Virus record (IMG/VR): IMGVR_UViG_3300047352_000459
Span: 1 to 21,937 of that record
Reading direction: 5' to 3' (one strand)
Source of the DNA: a virus
DNA: 21,937 nucleotides
Shown here: positions 6,098 through 12,563 of the stretch, piece by piece
Position numbering within the stretch: the stretch's first letter is position 1
How the letters are laid out: every line of letters starts with the position of its first letter
Notes under the pieces: model-generated
Told to the model about the DNA's origin: nothing
Database searches by the model: none
The model's input: only the letters and a program-made list of their open reading frames with translations
Made by a program: the position numbers and the translations under genes

Positions 6098-7154
6098 TTA
6101 TATTTACCTCCAGTATTACTCCTGCATTGTCTATGTATAGATAAGTACCTGCATTTATATCGATACCTATATCGTAATTGTTTTGTCCTTCGTGTACAAA
6201 GTAAATTAATCCTTCTTCCACAAAAGTGTATGTTTGGTATACAGGATCAAAGCCTGCTATTATACCTTCGAGTTCTACTCCATTTAATTGCGAAGTTTGT
6301 CCTCTTTTCTTGCTTGTAGTTTCTACTAATGCTAATAAATCTACAAGAAACTCTATACTTAGTAAATCAATGTCTAGTCTTGTAACTTCTTCTTGTTCTT
6401 CATCACATTTGTCTACTAAAGCATCACAATCTAAGTCTGGAGCCTCTTCAAAGAAGTCTTTGTCTAAATCTGCAGTAGGCGATGTACCTGCTTGTTGTTC
6501 TTCTACTGCTTCTTCGACTTCTTGAGGTCTTTGAACAATTAACATATTGTCAATCATTCCAAGTGTTATATTTGATAAGGTTACAGCTTGTGTGGGTGGT
6601 TGTTCCCATGCTGAAACCATTGTTGCTTGAAAAGCTTCATTGAGTATTTCTACTCCTGCTGCAGTAGTTACTGTTATCTCTCCTGATGAATCACCATTCT
6701 CATCTGGTAGTAGTATAACTAAACTTCTGCCTAATTCGTCCACAGTTGTTGTAAAATCTGTGCCACGAATACCGATAGTTGCTGTTGGAGTATTGATTGT
6801 TATATTCTGTTTGTCAATTTTTCCAAAAGCTCCCGAAATAAATCGAGCTGTTCCAGAAGCCATGTTAAGAGCCATCTTACTCTTACTTGGGTCTGGGTCA
6901 AAGATATATTCATCAATGACTAGTTTTGAATGTTCTGTTAATTTAACTACGGAATCATCTAGAAACTGTATCGCGAGTCTTCCGTTTCCTGTTCTTACAT
7001 CATCGAATGAGAAGATATCTGAATCTATTTCAGCAGTAAAAGAGTCAGTAGAGTTTACTCTAGTGATTTCTCCATTACCTCGTAATTCAGATATCTCTCC
7101 GATTTCTGTCGTAAAGACTGGAATACTCAATAGTATTAGCAGCCAGACGCGCAT
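6054..7154 (-). CDS. Exported FecR-domain protein
   Basis: A 366-residue protein with a signal peptide (MRVWLLILLSIPVFT). The FecR domain spans ~50-135: VRTGNGRLAIQFLDDSVVKL, a KMALNMASGTARFISGAF core and NTPTATIGIRGTDF, the signature of periplasmic FecR domains outside the iron-sigma system. An acidic linker follows (~205-250, VEEAVEEQQ, EEAPDLDCD), then a beta-rich C-terminus ending NGAGDNVIIINQ, which resembles half a curlin unit. There is no adjacent FecI sigma factor or TonB receptor, so iron signalling is unlikely. Neighbours suggest a periplasmic scaffold or a partner of the CHASE2 sensor. It overlaps curlin 1 by 19 nt and curlin 2 by 44 nt. Confidence 0.9.
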   Translation of the reverse strand: MRVWLLILLSIPVFTTEIGEISELRGNGEITRVNSTDSFTAEIDSDIFSFDDVRTGNGRLAIQFLDDSVVKLTEHSKLVIDEYIFDPDPSKSKMALNMASGTARFISGAFGKIDKQNITINTPTATIGIRGTDFTTTVDELGRSLVILLPDENGDSSGEITVTTAAGVEILNEAFQATMVSAWEQPPTQAVTLSNITLGMIDNMLIVQRPQEVEEAVEEQQAGTSPTADLDKDFFEEAPDLDCDALVDKCDEEQEEVTRLDIDLLSIEFLVDLLALVETTSKKRGQTSQLNGVELEGIIAGFDPVYQTYTFVEEGLIYFVHEGQNNYDIGIDINAGTYLYIDNAGVILEVNINGAGDNVIIINQSP

Positions 7155-7813
7155 TGGTCTACATTAATAGTACCGTTTGATGTAGTAGATACTATATTAG
7201 CAACGTTTGTACTTGCAGTATCAGTTTGGTCAATAGTTACAGTATTAGAACTTCCAGTCAAAGTAGCTGTGATCTGATGATCAGCAGAACCTGTCTGAGT
7301 AGTAGTAATATTGTTACTATTTCCACTAATAGTCCAATTATTTATACAACCCACAACTTCACAAGTACCTGTTATGGCATTTGAAGTTCCTGTTATGGTA
7401 AAGTCAGTGTTGGCTCCAGTAGCTGTTGCTGCAGCACCTTGAGTCCAAGTAAGACTGTTACTGTCTCCAATTGTAATATAATCAAAGTCAGAACTAGCAA
7501 TGTCGCCTGTAGCTCCACCTGCTAAAGTAGCAGTGTTACTGTCCCCTGTGACTTTATAAGTCCAACTAGATGAGTTGCCTTGAAGTAATGAAGCCAGGAA
7601 GGTGTTAGTATCACCAATCTGGTCTATATCTACTGTCATTGAAGTACCTGACAAAGTAAATCTATTGTCGGTTTTACCAACTGTGTTAGTAGCACCTATT
7701 TGATCAATAGTAAGTGTAAGTCCTGTACCTGTTTGAGTAATATATAAATCATTATTACCCGCAAACGCTGTAAGAGATAGACATATCGCGAATAGTCCAA
7801 TTATCTTATTCAT
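7136..7813 (-). CDS. Curlin-like repeat protein 1
   Basis: A 225-residue exported protein with signal peptide MNKIIGLFAICLSLTAFA. The mature part is rich in Thr, Asn, Gly and Ser and carries curlin-like units: ITQTGTGLTLT, IDQIGATNTVG, IDQIGDTNTFL, TTTQTGSADHQ, TGSSNTVTIDQTD, plus degenerate TGDSNTATL and IGDSNSLTWTQ. It starts directly after CsgG (8-nt overlap) with a GGGAG ribosome site. The protein ends DQCASGC, and a CEVVGC pair lies in the middle; cysteines are unexpected in a curlin. It is the first substrate candidate after the pore gene, so possibly the nucleator or major fibre. Alternative: a beta-helical adhesin exported through CsgG. Confidence 0.85.
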   Translation of the reverse strand: MNKIIGLFAICLSLTAFAGNNDLYITQTGTGLTLTIDQIGATNTVGKTDNRFTLSGTSMTVDIDQIGDTNTFLASLLQGNSSSWTYKVTGDSNTATLAGGATGDIASSDFDYITIGDSNSLTWTQGAAATATGANTDFTITGTSNAITGTCEVVGCINNWTISGNSNNITTTQTGSADHQITATLTGSSNTVTIDQTDTASTNVANIVSTTSNGTINVDQCASGC

Positions 7814-8702
7814 TGTTTTCTCCCAGATTTGGGTAATTAAAATCCCAAACCTCTTTTTCGAGTCCCTGCATAACTAAACCATATACAGCCGCTTCAATAG
7901 CAGCTCTTACAGCTTGGCTAACAGCCTCGTTCTCTGTACTACCACTTTCGATTTCCACGAGTTCTGTACCAAGTTCTATGAATCTAAACACATCCCCGCC
8001 ACCTCCAGTAGATAGTATAGTTTTTGTGGTTGTAACATTTAACAAAACTTCGCCTGTTTGAACTAATACAGCCCTTAATGTTACTGTAACGACATCTTCA
8101 CGATATTGATTCTTCATACCGATACCTAAGTATCGAGCACCGTTACCACCAGTTCTTACGTTAGTATCATAACTAACGATACCACCCTCTATAATCATTC
8201 CTGCATATAGTAGTGGTTTTAAAATTGTTTTTCCATCCGCCCCTTTGTTGTAAGCCTCAAAAGTACTTCTTACAAGTTGTCTTTCTTTTGTCAAAGCATC
8301 AAGTCCAGTTCTCTCTACAACTACAAACCAATTTCCTTTGCCAGCGTCTCTCAAAGCTTCAATCAGAATATGATGCGCTCCTTGTGTTACTGCAGTAGAA
8401 AAATCAGCAATACCCTCTCTGGCTTTTCTCTGACCTGTGTTATCCCCAAAGTTGTATACTGCTACAACTGTCTTTTGGTTTGGGTAGGGTAGATTAAGTA
8501 ATTGTTGGGTAGCACTAGGTTGTATGACAGGGCCTGTTCTACATACCATTCTATCTGTACCTGCTTTTGCAATTCCTGTTACAACGTCTTTATTAAATCC
8601 TTCTTCAAATCTATAACAGTTATCATATTGTTGTGGTGCGCCAAATGAAGCACATCCCACGAGTAGTAAAGGAACTAATACTTTAGCCAGACGCGCAGTC
8701 AC
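7806..8702 (-). CDS. csgG: CsgG, outer-membrane curli export lipoprotein
   Basis: A 298-residue homologue of the nonameric outer-membrane channel that secretes curli subunits. I chose GTG at 8702: GGAGG lies 8 nt upstream and it gives a lipoprotein signal TARLAKVLVPLLLVGC with lipobox LVGC and lipidated Cys17. A frame opening at ATG 8726 would overlap csgF further. Conserved blocks match E. coli CsgG: VVAVYNFGDNTGQRK, DFSTAVTQGA, NWFVVVERTGLDAL, GGNGARYLGIG, LVQTGEVLLNVTTTKTILS, VFRFIELG. In the constriction loop the Phe56 equivalent is kept (DFSTAV), but by my hand alignment Asn55 is Asp and Tyr51 is replaced, probably by Glu. Its start overlaps csgF by 20 nt. Confidence 0.95.
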   Translation of the reverse strand: MTARLAKVLVPLLLVGCASFGAPQQYDNCYRFEEGFNKDVVTGIAKAGTDRMVCRTGPVIQPSATQQLLNLPYPNQKTVVAVYNFGDNTGQRKAREGIADFSTAVTQGAHHILIEALRDAGKGNWFVVVERTGLDALTKERQLVRSTFEAYNKGADGKTILKPLLYAGMIIEGGIVSYDTNVRTGGNGARYLGIGMKNQYREDVVTVTLRAVLVQTGEVLLNVTTTKTILSTGGGGDVFRFIELGTELVEIESGSTENEAVSQAVRAAIEAAVYGLVMQGLEKEVWDFNYPNLGENNE

Positions 8703-9219
8703 TAAAACATCCTCCGAAGCTTCCAACTGGTATTTCGATAGTTGTTGTAGATATCAACACTCCATCTAACCATTCTTCAACCACTAGAGTGATAGAGACT
8801 CCATTGTTTGTCCAAATTATTCTATTTCCTTCTAACCAAATTTCTCCAGTTACAGGATCCTCTAATGTGCCAGGATTGTTATAATCAAAAAGTGATTCTG
8901 ATATATCCTTTGCAAGTGTAGAATAGATTCTTGATTCTAAGTTTCTCAAAAATTTAGCAAGAGTAGTATTGTCTGCTTCTCTTTGAGCGTCTTCTAAAGC
9001 GTCCTGTGCTTTTTGAGCAAGGGCGTCTTTTCTTGTTCTTTCTTGTTCGTCAATTGTTAAATAGTGTGCGGATTGATTAATCCCACTAAAACTTGGGTTG
9101 CCAAACTTATGTACAAGTTCTGCGGCGCTTAGTTCTGATATAAACAGTACGCCCATAAATACAAATATAGTACCGAGTACTGCATTTGAAACTCTATTAT
9201 TTACCTTTTCTTCTTTCAT
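8683..9219 (-). CDS. csgF: CsgF-like curli assembly factor
   Basis: A 178-residue exported protein with a signal peptide ending near SELSAA (residue ~33). The mature N-terminus ELVHKFGNPSFSGINQSAHY parallels E. coli CsgF (FQFRNPNFGGN...), the peptide that inserts into the CsgG pore and forms a second constriction. A charged helix (~55-100, EQERTRKDALAQKAQDALED) and a C-terminal beta region follow. The tail GGCFSDCASG contains two cysteines and is encoded over the ribosome site and start of csgG. In E. coli CsgF links the nucleator CsgB to the pore. The order csgF-csgG is the reverse of the E. coli csgDEFG tail only in being contiguous without csgE, which I do not find. Confidence 0.92.
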   Translation of the reverse strand: MKEEKVNNRVSNAVLGTIFVFMGVLFISELSAAELVHKFGNPSFSGINQSAHYLTIDEQERTRKDALAQKAQDALEDAQREADNTTLAKFLRNLESRIYSTLAKDISESLFDYNNPGTLEDPVTGEIWLEGNRIIWTNNGVSITLVVEEWLDGVLISTTTIEIPVGSFGGCFSDCASG

Positions 9220-9448
9220 TTTCTTTCAACTGTAAAACTGTGTCCAGTTTCTTTTGCAAGCGAATCATATCATTGTCCAACATCCTTATCTGATCAATTA
9301 ACTGTAAGATTGTTATCTTCATGGCTTCGATTGCAGGGTCTATCTTTTCTGTTATTGTAGTCCACACAAAGTATACAAAGTAACCTAAACCAACCATTGC
9401 TACGATTGGAAATCCAAACTGCTGGATAGCATCAATCACGTCTTGCAT
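9197..9448 (-). CDS. Small membrane protein with coiled coil, 83 aa
   Basis: One N-terminal membrane helix (~14-33, FPIVAMVGLGYFVYFVWTTI) is followed by a long charged helix with MLDNDMIRLQKKLDTVLQLK. The plan matches the next upstream gene (9432-9734), whose helix contains VMNNDMIKIDMSVSSAL, so the two are probably diverged paralogues. GGGAG precedes ATG 9448. Possible holin-like, membrane-anchoring or secretion-accessory protein; position just before csgF makes a link to export possible but unproven. Confidence 0.75.
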   Translation of the reverse strand: MQDVIDAIQQFGFPIVAMVGLGYFVYFVWTTITEKIDPAIEAMKITILQLIDQIRMLDNDMIRLQKKLDTVLQLKENERRKGK

Positions 9449-9734
9449 CTATACTCCCTGATTCTACAAAATTCTCTGCTCTTGCTATTTTTTCTAAGTC
9501 TGGTGTAAGTCCAAGAGCGGAACTTACACTCATGTCAATTTTAATCATATCATTGTTCATTACTTTTATTCTAGTAATAAGCATTTTTGATATGCCCTTT
9601 ACTTCTTCAGTATTTCCAACAACATCATCCATAATTTTACGAATGATTAAAAATATAAAACCGCCCATAAACAATGCAGCGGCTATCGGTGCTCCTACTT
9701 GAGCAATGATATCAAATATACCTAACTCTTCCAT
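9432..9734 (-). CDS. Small membrane protein with coiled coil, 100 aa
   Basis: The N-terminal region (~5-33, FDIIAQVGAPIAAALFMGGF, then IFLIIRK) is a membrane helix; the rest is a cytoplasmic-type helix and a short acidic tail. I chose ATG at 9734; GTG at 9743 in the same frame is an alternative and both have only weak GGA ribosome sites. Similar in plan to its downstream neighbour, with a shared NDMI motif. Unknown function. Confidence 0.7.
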   Translation of the reverse strand: MEELGIFDIIAQVGAPIAAALFMGGFIFLIIRKIMDDVVGNTEEVKGISKMLITRIKVMNNDMIKIDMSVSSALGLTPDLEKIARAENFVESGSIDARRD

Positions 9735-9758
9735 GGGTTCCACGGTAGTATCCAGTAT

Positions 9759-9941
9759 TTATAAAACGTGTGTAATAATTTGTTCATTTATTGCAAAACA
9801 CCCAAACATACTAAATAACACTGTCACCTGTATAATACTTGCGTATGTTATTTGTCTCATTGGATGCATCTCCGTTAGTTTCTCTATGATGCTTTCATTT
9901 GGTGATAAGTTCACCGCTTGTAATATTTTTTTAGTCTTCAA
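9759..9941 (-). CDS. Small membrane protein, 60 aa, TTG start
   Basis: TTG at 9941 is preferred because GGAG sits 7 nt upstream and TTGA overlaps the previous stop, as at terL; ATG at 9965 would extend it by 8 residues. The protein has a soluble basic N-terminus (LKTKKILQAVNLSPNESIIE) and a single C-terminal membrane helix (ITYASIIQVTVLFSMFGCFA). No family recognised. Third membrane protein in a row before csgF. Confidence 0.65.
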   Translation of the reverse strand: MKTKKILQAVNLSPNESIIEKLTEMHPMRQITYASIIQVTVLFSMFGCFAINEQIITHVL

Positions 9942-10114
9942 TCTATATCTCCACAATCTGGACAAAGTAATATTTTTTGAAAATAAACTGTATCTTTATT
10001 TTTATAAGTGTTAGGTCTTTTCTTTCCAAAAATTCTTTCAAAGTTTTCATCAAACTTCTTTTTGTCTTCGGGTCTACGCTTGTCGCCCTTACCTCCGTGC
10101 CACTTATCTGCCAT
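9938..10114 (-). CDS. Small phage protein of the KWHGGKG family, 58 aa
   Basis: The protein begins MADKWHGGKGDKRRPEDKKK, then FDENFERIFGKKRPNTYKN, and ends CPDCGDID. The KWHGGKGxxxRP...FDxNFxxIFG pattern is common, as I recall, in short proteins of many tailed phages, function unknown. ATG at 10114 has GGAG 5 nt upstream; longer frames reaching 10135-10137 lack that site. Confidence 0.8.
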   Translation of the reverse strand: MADKWHGGKGDKRRPEDKKKFDENFERIFGKKRPNTYKNKDTVYFQKILLCPDCGDID

Positions 10115-10115
10115 C

Positions 10116-10382
10116 TTAACTCCAGACTGCTGCACAAATAGTTTTAACTAAAGCATGTTCATTTGAATAGTCAGTAGCTGCTCCGCCATCTTCTACAAAT
10201 TTTGTTAGATAGACAGTTCTTCCTACGCTAACAGGAAGGTCAGCATCCTCTGAATCATCTAAAGTATCTATATATTCTGCTCTTACTCTAGCATATTTAG
10301 TATTGGACGAATCTGCTGCACTGCTATCAATCGCCTCGTATACTTCTATGTGGTTTAGTTTTGTTGTTTTTGTTATTGCCAT
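10116..10382 (-). CDS. Hypothetical acidic protein, 88 aa
   Basis: ATG at 10382 has an AGGAG site 7 nt upstream. The product (MAITKTTKLNHIEVYEAIDS at the start; VGRTVYLTKFVEDGGAATDY later; ending CAAVWS) is acidic, beta-rich and soluble. I recall similar short proteins in marine phages near virion genes, but no function. No signal peptide. Confidence 0.75.
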   Translation of the reverse strand: MAITKTTKLNHIEVYEAIDSSAADSSNTKYARVRAEYIDTLDDSEDADLPVSVGRTVYLTKFVEDGGAATDYSNEHALVKTICAAVWS

Positions 10383-10494
10383 TTGTTTCTCCTATTATGA
10401 CTCCCGCTCTACGAGCATCTTGTATTCTTCCTTTTTCTCTAATTGCTTTACTCTTTTCGGAAATGGGTTTGAGTAACCACTTCCAAGTATTCAC
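10327..10494 (-). CDS. Possible 55-aa basic protein, GTG start
   Basis: GTG at 10494 overlaps the stop of the nuclease gene (GTGA), and the frame NTWKWLLKPISEKSKAIREK, RIQDARRAGVIIG fills the otherwise empty 10383-10490. It runs 56 nt into the next gene. There is no well-spaced ribosome site, so it would depend on coupling. The N-terminal part looks protein-like; the C-terminal overlap looks like shadow coding. Confidence 0.4.
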   Translation of the reverse strand: MNTWKWLLKPISEKSKAIREKGRIQDARRAGVIIGETNGNNKNNKTKPHRSIRGD

Positions 10495-11129
10495 CCTCTG
10501 ATATTTGCTATCGGCTCAGGTATATCGAAACATTCTACTTCGTACTCTTGCCACTTCATATCTGGAGCTTCGTTTGGGAAAAAGAAACATTTCATTCCCC
10601 CACTTTCCGTAAACTCTATATTTTTCTGGAAACCATCAGGTACTGTCGCCCCGGTATCTAGAACAAGACTGCTTTCGGAAAAATAAATAAAGTTTTCCAC
10701 ATGTAATAGTTCATCTTCTGACCATTTACGAACAGCTGCTTCTAGAAATCTCCATGCACCCCTGTTAAGTTTTTCGTGCTGCAATGCGGAATTTAAGTAA
10801 CTAAAAGTAGTTTTTAGATTTTTCTCTGTATCGCTGAAATGTGCGGCGGGTGCCATATGACCTTTATCCCACACATTCTTATAGTAGTCTTTGTCATCAG
10901 AAGTGTGAAAATCTTTTTCTTTGTAAAAATTCATTCCCTTTCTATCAACATTTTTAGGTCTATCTTTTACCCAGTATGAAACCTTTATAGGTTGTTCTAA
11001 TTTTTCATCATACCATACTTGATAGATTTCTTTATCCGCCCACAATTGGTGATGGTCTGCATAGGTATACCCTACGAACAGAACTGCTGATAGTAGTAAT
11101 ATTAGTACTGGTTCATTTCCTTTAATCAT
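10491..11129 (-). CDS. DNA/RNA non-specific endonuclease (NUC1/beta-beta-alpha-Me), exported
   Basis: A 212-residue Serratia-nuclease-type enzyme. An N-terminal hydrophobic segment (~7-22, PVLILLLSAVLFVGYTY) is a signal peptide or anchor, so it acts outside the cytoplasm. The active-site motif WDKGHMAPAAHF gives catalytic His91 (DRGH type), and SALQHEKLNRGAW gives the metal-binding Asn122 with Glu130 (FLE) downstream, as in the family. It lies between the putative small terminase and small genes, with an AAGGA site 8 nt before ATG 11129. It could degrade host or competitor DNA in the periplasm, or extracellular DNA in a biofilm. Confidence 0.9.
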   Translation of the reverse strand: MIKGNEPVLILLLSAVLFVGYTYADHHQLWADKEIYQVWYDEKLEQPIKVSYWVKDRPKNVDRKGMNFYKEKDFHTSDDKDYYKNVWDKGHMAPAAHFSDTEKNLKTTFSYLNSALQHEKLNRGAWRFLEAAVRKWSEDELLHVENFIYFSESSLVLDTGATVPDGFQKNIEFTESGGMKCFFFPNEAPDMKWQEYEVECFDIPEPIANIRG

Positions 11130-11130
11130 T

Positions 11131-11592
11131 TTATTTATCCTTAAGTAGCTTTTTCATTAATTCGCCGTAGTTACCTTGTCCGAAGGGAACTTCTCCATTG
11201 TTCTGTATATTTATTTGGTTCTTAACATTTGATGCTTTTGCTTTTTCTAAGTCTGCTTGAGCTTTAATTTCGTCCATTCGCATTTTATGAGCCATTTGTA
11301 GTAAATCAGCTAAGTCTTTATTAGAGTATATTTCTGATTCGTCAGCCTCTTCCATTTTTCTATCAATAAGGTCGTCAAGTGCTTCTGCTAATTTGAATCG
11401 GTTTCTATACCCCGTGTCTAAGTACACTTGATCCACATATGATTTAACTTCCCGCTTAGCAAGTATTTCGCTGCATTCACCTTCGTCTAGTTTCAATCTT
11501 ATACATACGGCCTGGATGTTACCCAGTTCCAAATACGCGTTGGCTACTTCAAGTCCCTCTGGACTAATTCTTGTGGATATTTCATTCTTCAT
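11131..11592 (-). CDS. terS: Probable terminase small subunit
   Basis: A 153-residue soluble helical protein. Residues ~10-45 (EGLEVANAYLELGNIQAVCI) look like the helix-turn-helix of terminase small subunits; residues ~50-110 (KSYVDQVYLDTGYRNRFKLA, LIDRKMEEADESE, MAHKMRMDEIKAQ) match what I remember of small terminases of marine podoviruses. It would recognise the packaging site for TerL, although here terS and terL are ~10 kb apart. ATG at 11592 lies only 6 nt beyond a perfect -10 box, so its mRNA should be leaderless. Confidence 0.75.
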   Translation of the reverse strand: MKNEISTRISPEGLEVANAYLELGNIQAVCIRLKLDEGECSEILAKREVKSYVDQVYLDTGYRNRFKLAEALDDLIDRKMEEADESEIYSNKDLADLLQMAHKMRMDEIKAQADLEKAKASNVKNQINIQNNGEVPFGQGNYGELMKKLLKDK

Positions 11593-11598
11593 AATGGA

Positions 11599-11627
11599 AT
11601 TATAACAAATTTTTTACCTCATGTCAA
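11599..11627 (-). promoter_or_regulatory. Perfect sigma70 promoter giving leaderless terS mRNA
   Basis: Minus strand: TTGACA (11627-11622), 17-bp spacer, TATAAT (11604-11599). Only 6 nt separate the -10 box from ATG 11592, so transcription should start at or within a base or two of the A of ATG. It is the likely main promoter for the nuclease and curli cassette. Confidence 0.88.
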
Positions 11628-11641
11628 GATTTATTTTTGAG

Positions 11642-11658
11642 AGCATCATTATGATGCT
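11642..11658. promoter_or_regulatory. 17-bp palindrome upstream of the terS promoter
   Basis: AGCATCAT-T-ATGATGCT has perfect 8-bp arms. It lies 14 bp upstream of the -35 hexamer, a position fitting an activator or repressor site. No T-tract follows on the minus strand. Confidence 0.45.
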
Positions 11659-11709
11659 GATCGTTGCGTCTTTTTTACTTTTTGAAATTTTCAAAAGTTG
11701 TACATGTAA

Positions 11710-11764
11710 GGGGGTAAACTGGTCGACAGGCAGAGAGGTCTGCTAACTGCTACCCCCTCTCTGC
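11710..11764 (-). other. Alternative RNA hairpins after the 48-aa gene
   Basis: GGGGGTA (11710-11716) can pair with TACCCCC (11751-11757), and GCAGAGAGG (11730-11738) with CCTCTCTGC (11756-11764). The pairings compete for 11756-11757. They lie in the 3' end of the leftward 48-aa gene transcript and could be a terminator-like or processing structure, though no clear T-tract follows. The rest of 11593-11770 holds only the terS promoter and palindrome. Confidence 0.4.
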
Positions 11765-11770
11765 TCTGTG

Positions 11771-11917
11771 CTAAGCTTTCAGCTTTTGCTTTAGGTTGTA
11801 TATCCTGTTTGAAATTTTGTTATACATTCTAATGCTTTGCTTTCTGTTTAGGGTTGCTCTTGCTGACTCCCAAATTTTGATTTGCTTTTCAATTTCTCTT
11901 TTTGTTTTCTTTTTCAT
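11771..11917 (-). CDS. 48-aa basic helical protein, leaderless
   Basis: MKKKTKREIEKQIKIWESAR followed by ATLNRKQSIRMYNKISNRIY, basic and helical throughout. ATG 11917 is 6 nt from a TATAAT box, with no ribosome site, repeating the leaderless arrangement of terS. Possibly a small DNA- or RNA-binding regulator; no family recognised. Confidence 0.65.
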   Translation of the reverse strand: MKKKTKREIEKQIKIWESARATLNRKQSIRMYNKISNRIYNLKQKLKA

Positions 11918-11923
11918 AAGATA

Positions 11924-11952
11924 ATTATACTAACAAATCCAGCATAATGCAA
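11924..11952 (-). promoter_or_regulatory. Sigma70-type promoter of the 48-aa gene
   Basis: Minus strand: TTGCAT (11952-11947), 17-bp spacer, TATAAT (11929-11924), 6 nt before ATG 11917. Confidence 0.75.
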
Positions 11953-11967
11953 CACTTTATTTAAAAA

Positions 11968-12006
11968 TATTTGCCCTTATTTTTAGGGGGTTAATAAGGG
12001 CAAATA
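11968..12006 (-). terminator. Intrinsic terminator, 14-bp stem
   Basis: TATTTGCCCTTATT pairs perfectly with AATAAGGGCAAATA around an 11-nt loop; on the minus strand a TTTTTAAATAA tract follows. It ends the leftward transcript of the genes at 12.0-12.8 kb before the next promoter. Confidence 0.8.
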
Positions 12007-12016
12007 CTCGGAGCAA

Positions 12017-12238
12017 CTATCCCGAATGGATAGCAAGAAAACCAACACCACCTAATACAATAACTAATAATATAAAGGGAAACATTGACTCACCCTCTTT
12101 TTTAAAACTTCTCCACCACTTACGCATTGCTCTATCGTTTCTTATTTGTTGTGGCGTTCTTTGTCGCCTTGAGAATCTCGAAAAGAAACTATCAATATCA
12201 TTACTTAAATTTTCTAACATTAATAATAATTCTTTCAT
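12017..12238 (-). CDS. Small tail-anchored-type membrane protein, 73 aa
   Basis: The N-terminal ~48 residues are charged (MKELLLMLENLSNDIDSFFS, then RRQRTPQQIRNDRAMRKWW); the C-terminus is one membrane helix (FPFILLVIVLGGVGFLAIH). ATG 12238 overlaps the previous stop (ATGA). Last gene of the small leftward operon. Unknown function; a host-membrane effector or lysis helper is possible. Confidence 0.7.
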   Translation of the reverse strand: MKELLLMLENLSNDIDSFFSRFSRRQRTPQQIRNDRAMRKWWRSFKKEGESMFPFILLVIVLGGVGFLAIHSG

Positions 12239-12414
12239 TCTGCTACACTCCTTGTTTTAAGACTTCCAAAAGGTTGCTCAACAATTCTACTTACTGAACA
12301 TCTATTATCATTGTATTCTCTTTCTTTCTTTGCTTTGCTTTCTGCAATTGCTTTAACACTTGCATCATTTTCAGCATAAACATACATTTCTAAGGTTACT
12401 ATATATCTTTTCAT
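12235..12414 (-). CDS. Hypothetical soluble protein, 59 aa
   Basis: MKRYIVTLEMYVYAENDASV, KAIAESKAKKEREYNDNR, ending EQPFGSLKTRSVAE. The beta strand followed by a helix of the form YVxAxNDxxVxAIAExKAK resembles many small phage proteins that I cannot name. ATG 12414 overlaps the previous stop (TAATG) and its stop overlaps the next start (ATGA). Confidence 0.75.
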   Translation of the reverse strand: MKRYIVTLEMYVYAENDASVKAIAESKAKKEREYNDNRCSVSRIVEQPFGSLKTRSVAE

Positions 12415-12536
12415 TATATCACCCCATGTAATGCTAATGTAAATACACCCACTACTAATAAGAAGGCTATCCCACCAAAGAAAAAGCTTAATAGATAATC
12501 AGGCTCATTTCTTTTTAACTTACTATATTTTTTCAT
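12414..12536 (-). CDS. Small membrane protein, 40 aa
   Basis: I chose ATG 12536, preceded by AGGAGCAAAA. The product is MKKYSKLKRNEPDYLLSFFF, GGIAFLLVVGVFTLALHGVI: a basic head and one membrane helix. The longer frame to 12608 would cross its own promoter and a hairpin, so is rejected. Unknown function. Confidence 0.7.
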   Translation of the reverse strand: MKKYSKLKRNEPDYLLSFFFGGIAFLLVVGVFTLALHGVI

Positions 12537-12563
12537 TTTTGCTCCTTTTTTAAAATATAATTT

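Noticed and set aside
6054-7154. FecIR iron-sensing system
   Set aside because: The FecR domain is on an exported protein without a FecI sigma factor or TonB receptor nearby.
6226-7167. Plus-strand ORFs of 99 and 175 codons opposite the FecR gene
   Set aside because: Ser/Val/Ile-rich antisense shadows of a well-supported gene with signal peptide and FecR domain.
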